Shown one piece after another: positions 7,861-16,694 of a DNA stretch of 64,000 bases; positions within the stretch are counted from its first letter, which is position 1, and each line of letters opens with the position of its first letter. Under the pieces are notes generated by a model. That model saw nothing but the letters and a program-made list of their open reading frames with translations. It did no database searches and was not told the origin of the DNA. The DNA comes from Flavobacterium sp. UMI-01. GTDB taxonomy: Bacteria; Bacteroidota; Bacteroidia; Flavobacteriales; Flavobacteriaceae. The translations under genes and the position numbers were made by a program. The DNA is taken from contig NZ_BPLU01000003.1 in NCBI RefSeq assembly GCF_019656315.1, forward strand, positions 62,001 to 126,000, in the 5' to 3' direction.

Positions 7861-10800
7861 ATGAAGACCAAAATACACATTTTTAAAAAAATATTATCAT
7901 TTAAAATTATTTATTTGCTTTGCTTTCTTTTGCCTACAATAAATACAGTGGCAAAACCAATAAGCAATATTCAAAATATAGAAGACATTAACATCAGTTT
8001 GAACCTTGAAAATGCTCCTATTACTAAGGTGTTTTCAGTTATTGAACAGCAAACCAATTACACTTTTATATTTGATAACAACATTTTACATTCTGAACAA
8101 CGATTTACTTTCAGACAAGCTAAACAAAGTTTAAAAAGTGTTTTAGCTAAACTTTCGGAGCGTAGTGGATTTGAGTTTAAAGCTATAAATAATACCATAA
8201 CAGTAATAAAATCGCCTAGTCAATCCGTTTTCAAAGGGAAAGTAGTTGATAAAGAAGGTTTTCCATTACCGGGCGCGAGTGTGATGGAAAAAGGAACACA
8301 AAATAGTGCCACTACGGATTTAAACGGCAATTTTACTTTAACATTGTCCAGTACAAATGCCTCATTAGTAGTTTCTTATATGGGGTACGTTACTAAAACG
8401 ATCGGTGTAGGGTCAGGAGCTTTTCAACAAATTGTTTTACAAGAAGATGTAAATGATTTGAATGAAGTGGTGGTTACGGCATTAGGAATTAAGCGTGAGG
8501 AGAAAAAATTAGGTTTCTCGCAAGCTACTATTGGAAAAGAAACCTTAGCTCAAACCATGCCTAACAATTGGTCTTCTGGATTACAAGGAAAAGTGGCTGG
8601 TTTAAATATTGTATCATCAGGTTCGGGACCACTAAATTCACAACAAATTACCTTAAGAGGAAATAATTCATTAAATGCCAATGGTAATAATGCTTTAATT
8701 GTGGTGGATGGTGTTCCTGTAAATAGTGAAATGACTACTTCTGGTTCTTCTAGCTCTTATATAGGTGAAGATTCTCCGATAGATTACGGTAACGGAATTT
8801 CTGATTTAAATTTAGAAGATATAGAAAGTGTAACGGTATTAAAAGGACCAGGTGCCACCGCTCTTTATGGAAGTAGAGCGGCCAATGGAGCTTTAATAAT
8901 CACTACAAAATCAGGTTCGAAATCAAATGGATTAGGTATTACATACAACTCAAGTATGAATTTTGATGTCATACAGCGTTGGCCTGATTGGCAATACAAA
9001 TACGGACAAGGAACAGGAAAAAGTTTTGACAAACAAGGAGTTCCTTATTATTCTTATGGTGCTTCGGCGGATGGAAGTAATACGGGGAGTACCAGTAGTG
9101 CTTGGGGACCTGAATTTAAAAACCAATCGTTTTTTCAATACGACCCTACAATCGAAGCACAGTCAACTGAGCGTCAATTATGGCAACCTTACTCAGATAA
9201 TCGTAAAGATTTTTGGAGAACTGGAATTACCATCAACAACAATGTGACGATTCAAGGAGGTAATGATAAGGGGAATATGCGTCTTTCTTTAGGACATTCT
9301 AAAAACGAATGGATTATGCCTAATACAGGGTACGAAAGATTGACAGCCTCTGTAAATGCTAATTATGAAGTATCCAAAAATGTAAAAATAGGTTCTGTTA
9401 TCAACTATAATAATAGGAATAGTGATAATTTACCAAGTACTGGGTATAATAATGGTTCGATTGCTTATTTCATGATTTTTCAAAATCCTAATGTTAATTT
9501 GGATTGGTACCGTAACATCTGGAAACAAGGACAAAACCAAATTCAGCAAATCCAACCTTTTAGCTCTTTTATTGACAATCCTTACTTAATTGCGTATGAA
9601 GCGACCAATGCTTTGGCGAGCAATCAAATAGTAGGGAATGTGTTTACAAACATAAAATTTTCTCCAAAAGTAGGCTTGATGTTGCGTACTTCCATAAATA
9701 GCTATTATCAAGAAAGAGATCAAAAAAGACCTTATAGCATCAATCGTTACAAGCAAGGTTTTTTTGAAACGCAAGACGTTTGGAAACAAGAAGTGAATAC
9801 TGATTTTTTGTTGAATTATGATGATAAAATTAGTAAAACAATCTCGTTTTCGACATCGGTTGGAGGAAATGCTATGGATTATCAGTATCGTAGAACAGAT
9901 GCTTATGTAACGGGTTTAGTTGTGCCAGGCGTATATAAATTGGCTAACGGTATCAACAGTCCTATTGTACAAACGTACGATAAGAATAAAAAAGTAAATA
10001 GTTTGTATGGATTATTCTCTATGTCATTTGATAATAAAGTTTTTTTAGATCTTACAGGTAGAAATGATTGGTCTAGTAGTTTACCTATCAAGAACAACTC
10101 GTTCTTTTATCCTTCAGCGAATGCGAGTTTTATCCTTTCGGAAATTTTCAAAATGCCTGAAGCATTAAGTTACATGAAATACCGTTTTTCTTATGCGCAA
10201 GTGGGGAATGACACAGATCCTTATAAAACCAACAAATATTATAATCAAAGTGCTTTTCCTAGTTCGGCTTCGGTACCTACTAATCTATACAATGCCAATT
10301 TTAAACCTGAAATTACCACCAGTTACGAAACAGGAGTTGAGGGACGTTTCTTTAAAAACCGTATAAACTTTGATGCAACGGTGTATGAAACCAATACTAA
10401 AAACCAAATTATCTCGGTTCCTTTAGATATTACAACAGGGTATAATTCAGGGGTATTAAATTCTGGAGAAGTGCGTAACCGAGGTATTGAAGTGACTTTA
10501 GGTGGAAAAATTATTAAAAACAATAATTTTAATTGGACGACTACCTTGACCTGGTCCAAAAACTGGAACAGAGTTATGAAACTCGCAGACGGTCTTAGCG
10601 GACAACAAGAAATAGGTTCCGGTGGAAATGCTACATTATTGGCCAAAGTAGGAGGGACAACTACTGCGATTTATGGATTTGGATTTGAAAGATCCCCAGA
10701 AGGTAAAATCGTATATAATAGCGCTGGATTGCCAGTTAATCCTACTGAAATTCAATACATAGGTGATGCTAATCCAGATTGGAAAGCAGGATTGAATAAT

Positions 10801-11310
10801 AGTTTCCGTTTTGGAAATGTCACTTTTAATTTCGTTATCGACGGGCAATACGGTGGAATTATTTATTCACAAACGCATCACAAAAGTATGGAGCAAGGAA
10901 AGTTAACATCAACTTACATGGGACGTGAAGAAGGATTTATTATTGGGGATGGTGTGGTTAAAAATGCCGATGGTTCCTATTCTCCTAATACGAACAAAGC
11001 CCTAACTCCTGATTGGTATGCCAGTTACTACCGTCGTGCGAATGTAGAATCAAATTCGTTTGATGCTTCATTTGTAAAGTTAAGAGAAGTGAGTATCCAA
11101 TATGAATTTCCTAAACGTTTATTGAAAAACACAGGTATCAAGGGGGTTAACGTATCGGTATTTGGACGAAACTTAGCTATAATTTCTGATTTTCCTATTT
11201 ATGACCCTGAAACAGCTGCTTTGAATGGTGATACAATCTTGCCAGGTATTGAAATGGGGCAAATGCCTTCTCCAGCTACTTATGGTTTTAACTTAAAAGT
11301 AAATTTATAA
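7861..11310 (+). CDS. SusC/RagA-family TonB-dependent outer-membrane receptor with STN domain
   Basis: 1149 residues. Order of domains: signal peptide (about 1-32), secretin/TonB N-terminal (STN) domain (about 45-112), carboxypeptidase-like regulatory domain (about 122-210, GKVVDKEGFPLPGASV), TonB-box-like DLNEVVVTALG, plug domain (about 220-345, with LKGPGATALYGSRAANGALI), then a long beta-barrel ending in an aromatic-poor NLKVNL. Such proteins import ligands, usually oligosaccharides, through the outer membrane with energy from TonB, under a SusD lid. The STN domain is the signalling module that touches FecR, matching the sigma/anti-sigma pair just upstream. The downstream phosphoesterases suggest the ligand contains a phosphodiester. 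Confidence 0.95.
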   Translation: MKTKIHIFKKILSFKIIYLLCFLLPTINTVAKPISNIQNIEDINISLNLENAPITKVFSVIEQQTNYTFIFDNNILHSEQRFTFRQAKQSLKSVLAKLSERSGFEFKAINNTITVIKSPSQSVFKGKVVDKEGFPLPGASVMEKGTQNSATTDLNGNFTLTLSSTNASLVVSYMGYVTKTIGVGSGAFQQIVLQEDVNDLNEVVVTALGIKREEKKLGFSQATIGKETLAQTMPNNWSSGLQGKVAGLNIVSSGSGPLNSQQITLRGNNSLNANGNNALIVVDGVPVNSEMTTSGSSSSYIGEDSPIDYGNGISDLNLEDIESVTVLKGPGATALYGSRAANGALIITTKSGSKSNGLGITYNSSMNFDVIQRWPDWQYKYGQGTGKSFDKQGVPYYSYGASADGSNTGSTSSAWGPEFKNQSFFQYDPTIEAQSTERQLWQPYSDNRKDFWRTGITINNNVTIQGGNDKGNMRLSLGHSKNEWIMPNTGYERLTASVNANYEVSKNVKIGSVINYNNRNSDNLPSTGYNNGSIAYFMIFQNPNVNLDWYRNIWKQGQNQIQQIQPFSSFIDNPYLIAYEATNALASNQIVGNVFTNIKFSPKVGLMLRTSINSYYQERDQKRPYSINRYKQGFFETQDVWKQEVNTDFLLNYDDKISKTISFSTSVGGNAMDYQYRRTDAYVTGLVVPGVYKLANGINSPIVQTYDKNKKVNSLYGLFSMSFDNKVFLDLTGRNDWSSSLPIKNNSFFYPSANASFILSEIFKMPEALSYMKYRFSYAQVGNDTDPYKTNKYYNQSAFPSSASVPTNLYNANFKPEITTSYETGVEGRFFKNRINFDATVYETNTKNQIISVPLDITTGYNSGVLNSGEVRNRGIEVTLGGKIIKNNNFNWTTTLTWSKNWNRVMKLADGLSGQQEIGSGGNATLLAKVGGTTTAIYGFGFERSPEGKIVYNSAGLPVNPTEIQYIGDANPDWKAGLNNSFRFGNVTFNFVIDGQYGGIIYSQTHHKSMEQGKLTSTYMGREEGFIIGDGVVKNADGSYSPNTNKALTPDWYASYYRRANVESNSFDASFVKLREVSIQYEFPKRLLKNTGIKGVNVSVFGRNLAIISDFPIYDPETAALNGDTILPGIEMGQMPSPATYGFNLKVNL

Positions 11311-11320
11311 TATTAAAAAA

Positions 11321-12754
11321 ATGAAAAAATTAAAATATTTTGTTTGTACGCTGCTTTGTCTAAATATGCTTCAGTCTTGTACAGGTAATTTTGAAGAAAT
11401 TAATGAAGACCCTAATCGAATTGCAGAAATAAGTCCTGGCACACTCATTAATCCTATTATTTATGGAATAGCCACGCATAATGCAACGAGTAGTGCCAAT
11501 ATTACTTTTGATTTAATGCAAGTATCAGTGCCATTTCCAAGTGTTTCAGGTGGTTTACACCGTTATGATGTAACTCAGAATATTGGGAATTCATCATGGA
11601 ATAATTATTACAAATGGTTAAATAACATTAAAGAAATGCGTTTGGCTGCGATTAAAGCAAATGATAAAAATTACGAAGCCATTGCTCTAACGTTAAATGC
11701 TTGGTTGTACGCTAATTTGACTGATATGTTCGGGCCTGTACCTATGTCTGAAGCAATCAAAGGAGATGAAGGGATTTTTTATCCGGCATTTGATTCGCAA
11801 CAATTTATTTATGAAACCATCCTAGCCGACCTTGAAAAAGCAAACACTATGTATGACACCAAAAAGGCCATGCCGTATGCCAGCGATATTCTTTTTAATA
11901 ATGATGTAAAAAAATGGCAAAAATTCACCAATTCGCTACACCTAAGACTCTTATTGCGTATTTCGAATAGGCCAGAAACCAATGCTTTTCAAAAGCTGAC
12001 CACAATGGTCAACAATCCTACCACTTATCCTGTATTTACGACTACTGCCGAATCGGCTATATTGCAGGTGACAGGAGTTTCACCTAATGTATCGCCATGG
12101 GGAAGACCACAAGATTTCCGATTGAATGTTAAAATGGCTTCCTTTTTTATTGACAATTTAAACAATGTTCAAGACCCAAGATTGCCCTTTATTGCTACCA
12201 CTGCTAAAGACCCTAACAATGTGGATTTAGGATATAAAGGAATACCAAGTGCGTATAGCGGTCCTGAATCCCAATTTGCTTATGATGCTTCTACTTTCAA
12301 TATTGTGCAGGTCGAAAATCCAATGCAAATTTTCCTTTTGACTTATGCTGAAGTAGCTTTTATAAAAGCCGAATTAGCACAACGTGGCTATATTACCAAC
12401 GCTGAGACGCATTATAAAAATGGAGTAAAAGCAGCCATAGAACAATTGAAAGCGGTGATGCCTACCACTTATTTTGATAATCCTAATGCCGCTTACAATG
12501 GTACTTTGGACCAAATTATGCTTCAAAAATATTATGCCCTCTATTTTGTGGATTACCAACAATGGTTTGAGTACCGACGTACTGGTTTGCCTGCTTTGCC
12601 TACCACAGATGCGATGTTGAATGATAAAAAAATGCCTGCTCGTTTCTTTTATCCAACGGATGTTCAAATAGGTAACGCAGTGAATTATAAAAAAGCAGTC
12701 GAATTGTTGGGCGGACCAGATAGCATCAACACTACAGTGTGGTGGGATAATTAA
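11321..12754 (+). CDS. SusD/RagB-family outer-membrane lipoprotein
   Basis: 477 residues with a lipoprotein signal ending LNMLQSC (Cys at about 20). NFEEINEDPNRIAEISPGTL near the N-terminus is typical of the SusD-like group whose sequence starts with NxDPN. A helical TPR-like body includes LNAWLYANLTDMFGPVPMSE, and the C-terminus has YFVDYQQWFEYRRTGLP and ARFFYP motifs, seen in most SusD proteins. It caps the SusC barrel on the cell surface and helps capture ligand. It starts 10 bases after the susC-like gene and 12 bases before the phosphoesterase gene, so the three form one operon. Confidence 0.95.
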   Translation: MKKLKYFVCTLLCLNMLQSCTGNFEEINEDPNRIAEISPGTLINPIIYGIATHNATSSANITFDLMQVSVPFPSVSGGLHRYDVTQNIGNSSWNNYYKWLNNIKEMRLAAIKANDKNYEAIALTLNAWLYANLTDMFGPVPMSEAIKGDEGIFYPAFDSQQFIYETILADLEKANTMYDTKKAMPYASDILFNNDVKKWQKFTNSLHLRLLLRISNRPETNAFQKLTTMVNNPTTYPVFTTTAESAILQVTGVSPNVSPWGRPQDFRLNVKMASFFIDNLNNVQDPRLPFIATTAKDPNNVDLGYKGIPSAYSGPESQFAYDASTFNIVQVENPMQIFLLTYAEVAFIKAELAQRGYITNAETHYKNGVKAAIEQLKAVMPTTYFDNPNAAYNGTLDQIMLQKYYALYFVDYQQWFEYRRTGLPALPTTDAMLNDKKMPARFFYPTDVQIGNAVNYKKAVELLGGPDSINTTVWWDN

Positions 12755-12766
12755 AATCAAATCAAG

Positions 12767-14338
12767 ATGAAAAAAACATTTTTATATGTAAGTGCGCTCT
12801 TTTTTACCCTTAGTATTTCAGCGCAAAATAAAGTGTCAGGCTATGTGTATAATGACCTCAATAAAAACAATAAAAAAGATAAGAACGAACCTGGTATAAT
12901 CCAAGTAGCGGTAACCAATGGGGAACAAGTTGTTTTGACTGATAAATCGGGAAAATACGAACTTCCATTGGGTAGTGATAATATCATTTCGGTTATAAAA
13001 CCTTCAGGATATGGTGTAGCTACAGACGCAAACAACTTACCACAATTTTTTTATAATTATAAGCCTAATGGTTCTCCAGATTTAAAATTTAAAGGCGTGT
13101 CACCAACAGGAAAATTACCTAATTCAGTAGATTTTGGGTTAATACCCCAAAAAGAAACAGAGGAATTTACAACCCTTGTTTTTGGAGACCCACAGCCATA
13201 CACCTTGGAAGAAGTAGCTTATTTTAAAAAAGGAATTGTATCAGAAGTTGAAGCCATACAAAACGTATCTTTTGGGTTGAGTTTGGGGGATTTGGTAGGA
13301 AACGATTTAAGTTTGTTTACGCCTTATATTGAAGCAGTAAAAGCGGTGGGAATTCCGTGGTATAATGTAATAGGAAATCACGATTTAAACTTTGATGTAA
13401 AAACAGATGTTTTAAGTGATGAAACCTACGAAGCTCATTTTGGGCCAGCAAATTATGCTTTCAATTATGGAAAAGTTCATTTCATCGTTTTGGATGATAT
13501 TTTATACCCAGATCCTAGAGATGGAGAAGGCTACTGGGGCGGATTCCGTGAAGACCAATTAAATTTTGTTGCCAATGATTTAAAATATGTTCCTAAGGAT
13601 TATTTGATTGTATTGGCTTTTCACATTCCATTGAGTGAACCAGAACAGGATACTTATAGAGATGAGGACAGAAATGCGTTATTCAAATTGCTTAAGGATT
13701 TTCCAAATACGTTATCTCTTTCAGCACATACGCACATTCAACGTCAAGATTTTTTTGGTAAAGAGGAAGGTTGGCTTCGAGAAAAACCCCATCATGAGTA
13801 TAATGTAGGAACCACCTCGGGAGATTGGTATTCAGGAAAATTAAATGAAAATGGCGTTCCAGTTGCTACGATGCGTGATGGTACCCCAAAAGGATATGCT
13901 TTTATCCATTTTAAAGGAAATACTTATACTATCGATTACAAGGTGGCTACCAAGCCCAAAGAATATCAAATGGAGATATTTGCTCCAAAAGTAGTAGCAA
14001 AAGGGCGTAGAACACAAGCAGGAATTTATGCTAATTTCTTCATGGGAACTTCCAAAGATACAGTAATGTGTCGTATTGATGGAGGGAAATGGCAAGCGAT
14101 GACGTATGTAAAAGAGCATGACCCATCGTATGTGAATTTGGTTAATGAATGGGATACAACAACGGAGTTGATGCCAGGACGACGTTCTTCAAATCCAATT
14201 ATTAGCAATCATTTATGGCAAATAGCCATACCTACAAAGCTAGATGTAGGAACTCATACCATTGAAGTAAAAGCAACAGATATGTTCGGGAAGGAATTTA
14301 TAGCCAAAAGTTCCTATCGAATAGATAATCCTAAATAA
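12767..14338 (+). CDS. Secreted calcineurin-like metallophosphoesterase
   Basis: 523 residues with a signal peptide (MKKTFLYVSALFFTLSISAQ). After it, VSGYVYNDLNKNNKKDKNEPG opens an SdrD/Ig-like N-terminal domain (about 22-125). The metallophosphoesterase core shows all the metal-binding blocks in order: GDPQP (about 141), GDLVGND, GNHD (about 205), AFHIP and SAHTHIQ (about 325). A C-terminal beta domain (about 370-520) matches the calcineurin-like C-terminal module. It should hydrolyse phosphate mono- or diesters in the periplasm or at the surface. It follows SusD in the same operon and precedes a glycerophosphodiester phosphodiesterase. Only a hairpin terminator separates it from the next gene. 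Confidence 0.92.
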   Translation: MKKTFLYVSALFFTLSISAQNKVSGYVYNDLNKNNKKDKNEPGIIQVAVTNGEQVVLTDKSGKYELPLGSDNIISVIKPSGYGVATDANNLPQFFYNYKPNGSPDLKFKGVSPTGKLPNSVDFGLIPQKETEEFTTLVFGDPQPYTLEEVAYFKKGIVSEVEAIQNVSFGLSLGDLVGNDLSLFTPYIEAVKAVGIPWYNVIGNHDLNFDVKTDVLSDETYEAHFGPANYAFNYGKVHFIVLDDILYPDPRDGEGYWGGFREDQLNFVANDLKYVPKDYLIVLAFHIPLSEPEQDTYRDEDRNALFKLLKDFPNTLSLSAHTHIQRQDFFGKEEGWLREKPHHEYNVGTTSGDWYSGKLNENGVPVATMRDGTPKGYAFIHFKGNTYTIDYKVATKPKEYQMEIFAPKVVAKGRRTQAGIYANFFMGTSKDTVMCRIDGGKWQAMTYVKEHDPSYVNLVNEWDTTTELMPGRRSSNPIISNHLWQIAIPTKLDVGTHTIEVKATDMFGKEFIAKSSYRIDNPK

Positions 14339-14349
14339 AAAACAACAAT

Positions 14350-14387
14350 AAGCTTGTTTGACCCTTAAAAGTTAAACAAGCTTTTTT
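14350..14387 (+). terminator. Rho-independent terminator or attenuator inside the uptake operon
   Basis: AAGCTTGTTT (14350-14359) pairs with AAACAAGCTT (14374-14383) followed by six T. It ends only 13 bases before the next start codon, so the last two genes are either expressed by read-through at lower level or from a promoter I could not identify. Confidence 0.8.
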
Positions 14388-14400
14388 AATTCATTATACA

Positions 14401-15315
14401 ATGAAAATTCATAAAATTTTAATAGGTACAGCCATAATTACAATGACGAGTTGTAAATCCCCAAATACAATCTCTGAACCCAGAGCACACCACATCCAAG
14501 TACAAGGTCATCGAGGCGAGCGAGGTAATTTGCCTGAGAATACTATAGAAGCTTTTTTAGGAGCAATTCATAAAGGGGTAGCTGTCATCGAACTGGATGT
14601 GGTGATTTCAAAAGATAGAAAAGTAGTCGTTTCTCATGAACCGTACATGTCCTCATTGTATATGTCAACTCCATCAGGTCAGGCTATTAGCAAGAGTCAG
14701 GAAAAGGAATTTAACTTATATCAAATGGATTACCAAAGCATTAAAGAATTTGATAGTGGTTCCCGAGGTAATGAAAATTTTCCTAATCAGAAGAAAATCA
14801 AAACGTACAAGCCGCTTTTAAGCGAAGTTTTTGATAAGGTCGAACAAGAATTAGAAGCGAAGAAACTTCCTTTGGTAAAATACAATATCGAAATCAAATC
14901 AGTTAAGGCTGAATATGGCATTTCCCAACCACAACCTGAAGATTTTATTGCGTTGGTTATGGAAGTCATTAAAATGAAAAAAATGCAGAATCGAATTAAT
15001 ATTCAATCTTTTGATCCTTCCATTTTAACTATTTTACACCAAAAACATCCTGAAATCGAAATCGCTTATTTGGTATCCAAAGGCAGTATTCAAGAAAATT
15101 TAAAACTATTAAATTTTAAACCTCAAATCTACAGCCCTCATTTTGCATTAATTCAAAATAAGGCTACAGTTGATAGTGTCAAAGGATTACAAATGAAATT
15201 GATTCCTTGGACAGTCAACGAACCAAAAGATATCAGCCGAATGATACAACTTCAGGTGGACGGAATTATTACAGATTATCCCGAAAGAATAGTACCGAAT
15301 GCTAGTAAAAAATAA
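14401..15315 (+). CDS. Glycerophosphodiester phosphodiesterase lipoprotein
   Basis: 304 residues. The lipoprotein signal ends IITMTSC (Cys18). The GDPD TIM barrel shows its hallmark residues: QGHRGERGNLPENT (catalytic His-Arg and Glu-Asn), IELDVV (metal ligands), a VSHEP motif with the second catalytic His, and YNIEIKS. The family hydrolyses glycerophosphodiesters such as glycerophosphocholine or glycerophosphoethanolamine, and some act on teichoic-acid or phosphoinositol substrates, giving glycerol-3-phosphate and an alcohol. The lipid anchor places it on the periplasmic side or surface. It is 62 bases downstream of the phosphoesterase with a terminator between, and 2 bases upstream of the next gene. 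Confidence 0.93.
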   Translation: MKIHKILIGTAIITMTSCKSPNTISEPRAHHIQVQGHRGERGNLPENTIEAFLGAIHKGVAVIELDVVISKDRKVVVSHEPYMSSLYMSTPSGQAISKSQEKEFNLYQMDYQSIKEFDSGSRGNENFPNQKKIKTYKPLLSEVFDKVEQELEAKKLPLVKYNIEIKSVKAEYGISQPQPEDFIALVMEVIKMKKMQNRINIQSFDPSILTILHQKHPEIEIAYLVSKGSIQENLKLLNFKPQIYSPHFALIQNKATVDSVKGLQMKLIPWTVNEPKDISRMIQLQVDGIITDYPERIVPNASKK

Positions 15316-15317
15316 GT

Positions 15318-16574
15318 ATGAAAATAAAATTAATTGTTAGTTTGACAATAGGTATCCTATTGCAAAGTTGTTCAGAGCATGTAGTTGAATCCAATAACAT
15401 ACAAGAGCAAAATTTAACCTTTTCCAATAATGAAGCAGCAAAATCAGTAGCGACCACAGCAATCACCGTAAGTGGTTTTATAGATACGAGTACTTATCTG
15501 AACAATGGCTTCGCTTTTTTGAATCCCAGCGAAATCAACAAGAACCGACAAGCCATTGGAGGTAGCTCCTACACCGAGGTATATGGTTTTAATGTTCCAG
15601 AAGAAAATAGGGCTAGAGGAATTCGATGGAATAGTGATGACGAAACTACGAATTTATGGAAACCCCAAGGGATAGCTGGATTTACCAAAAATGGCATTAG
15701 GTATTTACTAGTGACGTGGTATGCTACTAATGATGCAGATTACAAAGGTTCTCGTATCACTTTAATCGATATCAGTCCTAGCTCGACTACATACCTTATG
15801 TACCGTCATATATTGTTGGTGCAACCTACAATTCCAACTACTGTGACAGGGTACACACAATACAATACCTTTGCACCACTGAATATTCATGCGGGGGGAG
15901 TGGCTTATTTTAATGACAAATTGTATGTAGCGAGTACTAATCTTGGTATTCGAGTATTTGACCTTAACAAAATAATTGAGGTGACTACTGGTGAGGAAAC
16001 AACCAGTCTTTGTGGTAAGCACAGTAATGGTACCTTATACGCCTTTAATTACAGGTATATTTTACCTCAAACAGGCTATTATGATATTAATGGAGGTGCC
16101 AATCCTTTTTCGACAATTCAAGTAAATGCTGAGGGAACAGAATTGTGGACAGCTCAATATCATGCCGGAAGTGTAGATGCCTCCATCGTACCCAAGATTT
16201 ATGGTTTTCCTATTAATTCCAGTGGAACTGTATTGAATTCAGGGATTCAATATGTGATTCCAAAAAACAGTCTTTTTGCCGATAATCACGCTCATGGAAT
16301 GCAAGGCGTTTTTAGAAAAGGTACAACAACATGGCTTTCTTGTACAGGTTCGCCTTCCAATTCCTATGGTTCAAATGCCAGATTAGCAAGATACAAAGAT
16401 GGGGATACAGATACAGTACGATACCGCTGGCCTTACGGAGCAGAGGCACTATATTATGAAGCCCAATACGATTATTTATGGAGTCTTACCGAACATGAGC
16501 CTAACAGCGGTGCTTCTAATGGGAGTCAGGTAAATCGTTGTATTTTTGCTGTTAAGTTTGCTAATTATGAATAA
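15318..16574 (+). CDS. Unrecognised lipoprotein, probable beta-propeller
   Basis: 418 residues. The lipoprotein signal ends GILLQSC (Cys18). The mature part is rich in Tyr, Gly, Ser and Thr and in short beta-like segments with repeats such as IRYLLVTWY, GVAYFNDKLYVAST, GTELWTAQYHAG and GTTTWLSCTG, which read like blades of a propeller. Two His in ADNHAHGMQG and an LTEHEPNSG stretch could be ligand-binding. I do not recognise a named family. It starts 2 bases after the phosphodiesterase stop, so it is coupled to it, and it ends the locus before a bidirectional terminator. By position it may bind or act on the phosphodiester-containing substrate. Confidence 0.75.
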   Translation: MKIKLIVSLTIGILLQSCSEHVVESNNIQEQNLTFSNNEAAKSVATTAITVSGFIDTSTYLNNGFAFLNPSEINKNRQAIGGSSYTEVYGFNVPEENRARGIRWNSDDETTNLWKPQGIAGFTKNGIRYLLVTWYATNDADYKGSRITLIDISPSSTTYLMYRHILLVQPTIPTTVTGYTQYNTFAPLNIHAGGVAYFNDKLYVASTNLGIRVFDLNKIIEVTTGEETTSLCGKHSNGTLYAFNYRYILPQTGYYDINGGANPFSTIQVNAEGTELWTAQYHAGSVDASIVPKIYGFPINSSGTVLNSGIQYVIPKNSLFADNHAHGMQGVFRKGTTTWLSCTGSPSNSYGSNARLARYKDGDTDTVRYRWPYGAEALYYEAQYDYLWSLTEHEPNSGASNGSQVNRCIFAVKFANYE

Positions 16575-16658
16575 GTTATAAGTATTGATGAAAGTAAAAT
16601 TTTAACTATACTTGATTGAAGTAGAATACAACAACTTGTTTCAAGATGGTTAAGAAAT

Positions 16659-16687
16659 AAAAGTCCAAGAAAAAATCTTGGACTTTT
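16659..16687. terminator. Bidirectional terminator between convergent genes
   Basis: AAAAGTCCAAGA (16659-16670) pairs with TCTTGGACTTTT (16676-16687), with T-runs on the plus side and A-runs giving U on the minus side. It serves the uptake locus (+) and the membrane phosphotransferase gene (-). Confidence 0.85.
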
Positions 16688-16694
16688 TTATGTA

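Noticed and set aside
12374..12760. 128-codon minus frame opposite SusD
   Set aside because: Antisense to a certain gene; composition is the mirror of SusD codons and no family pattern is seen.
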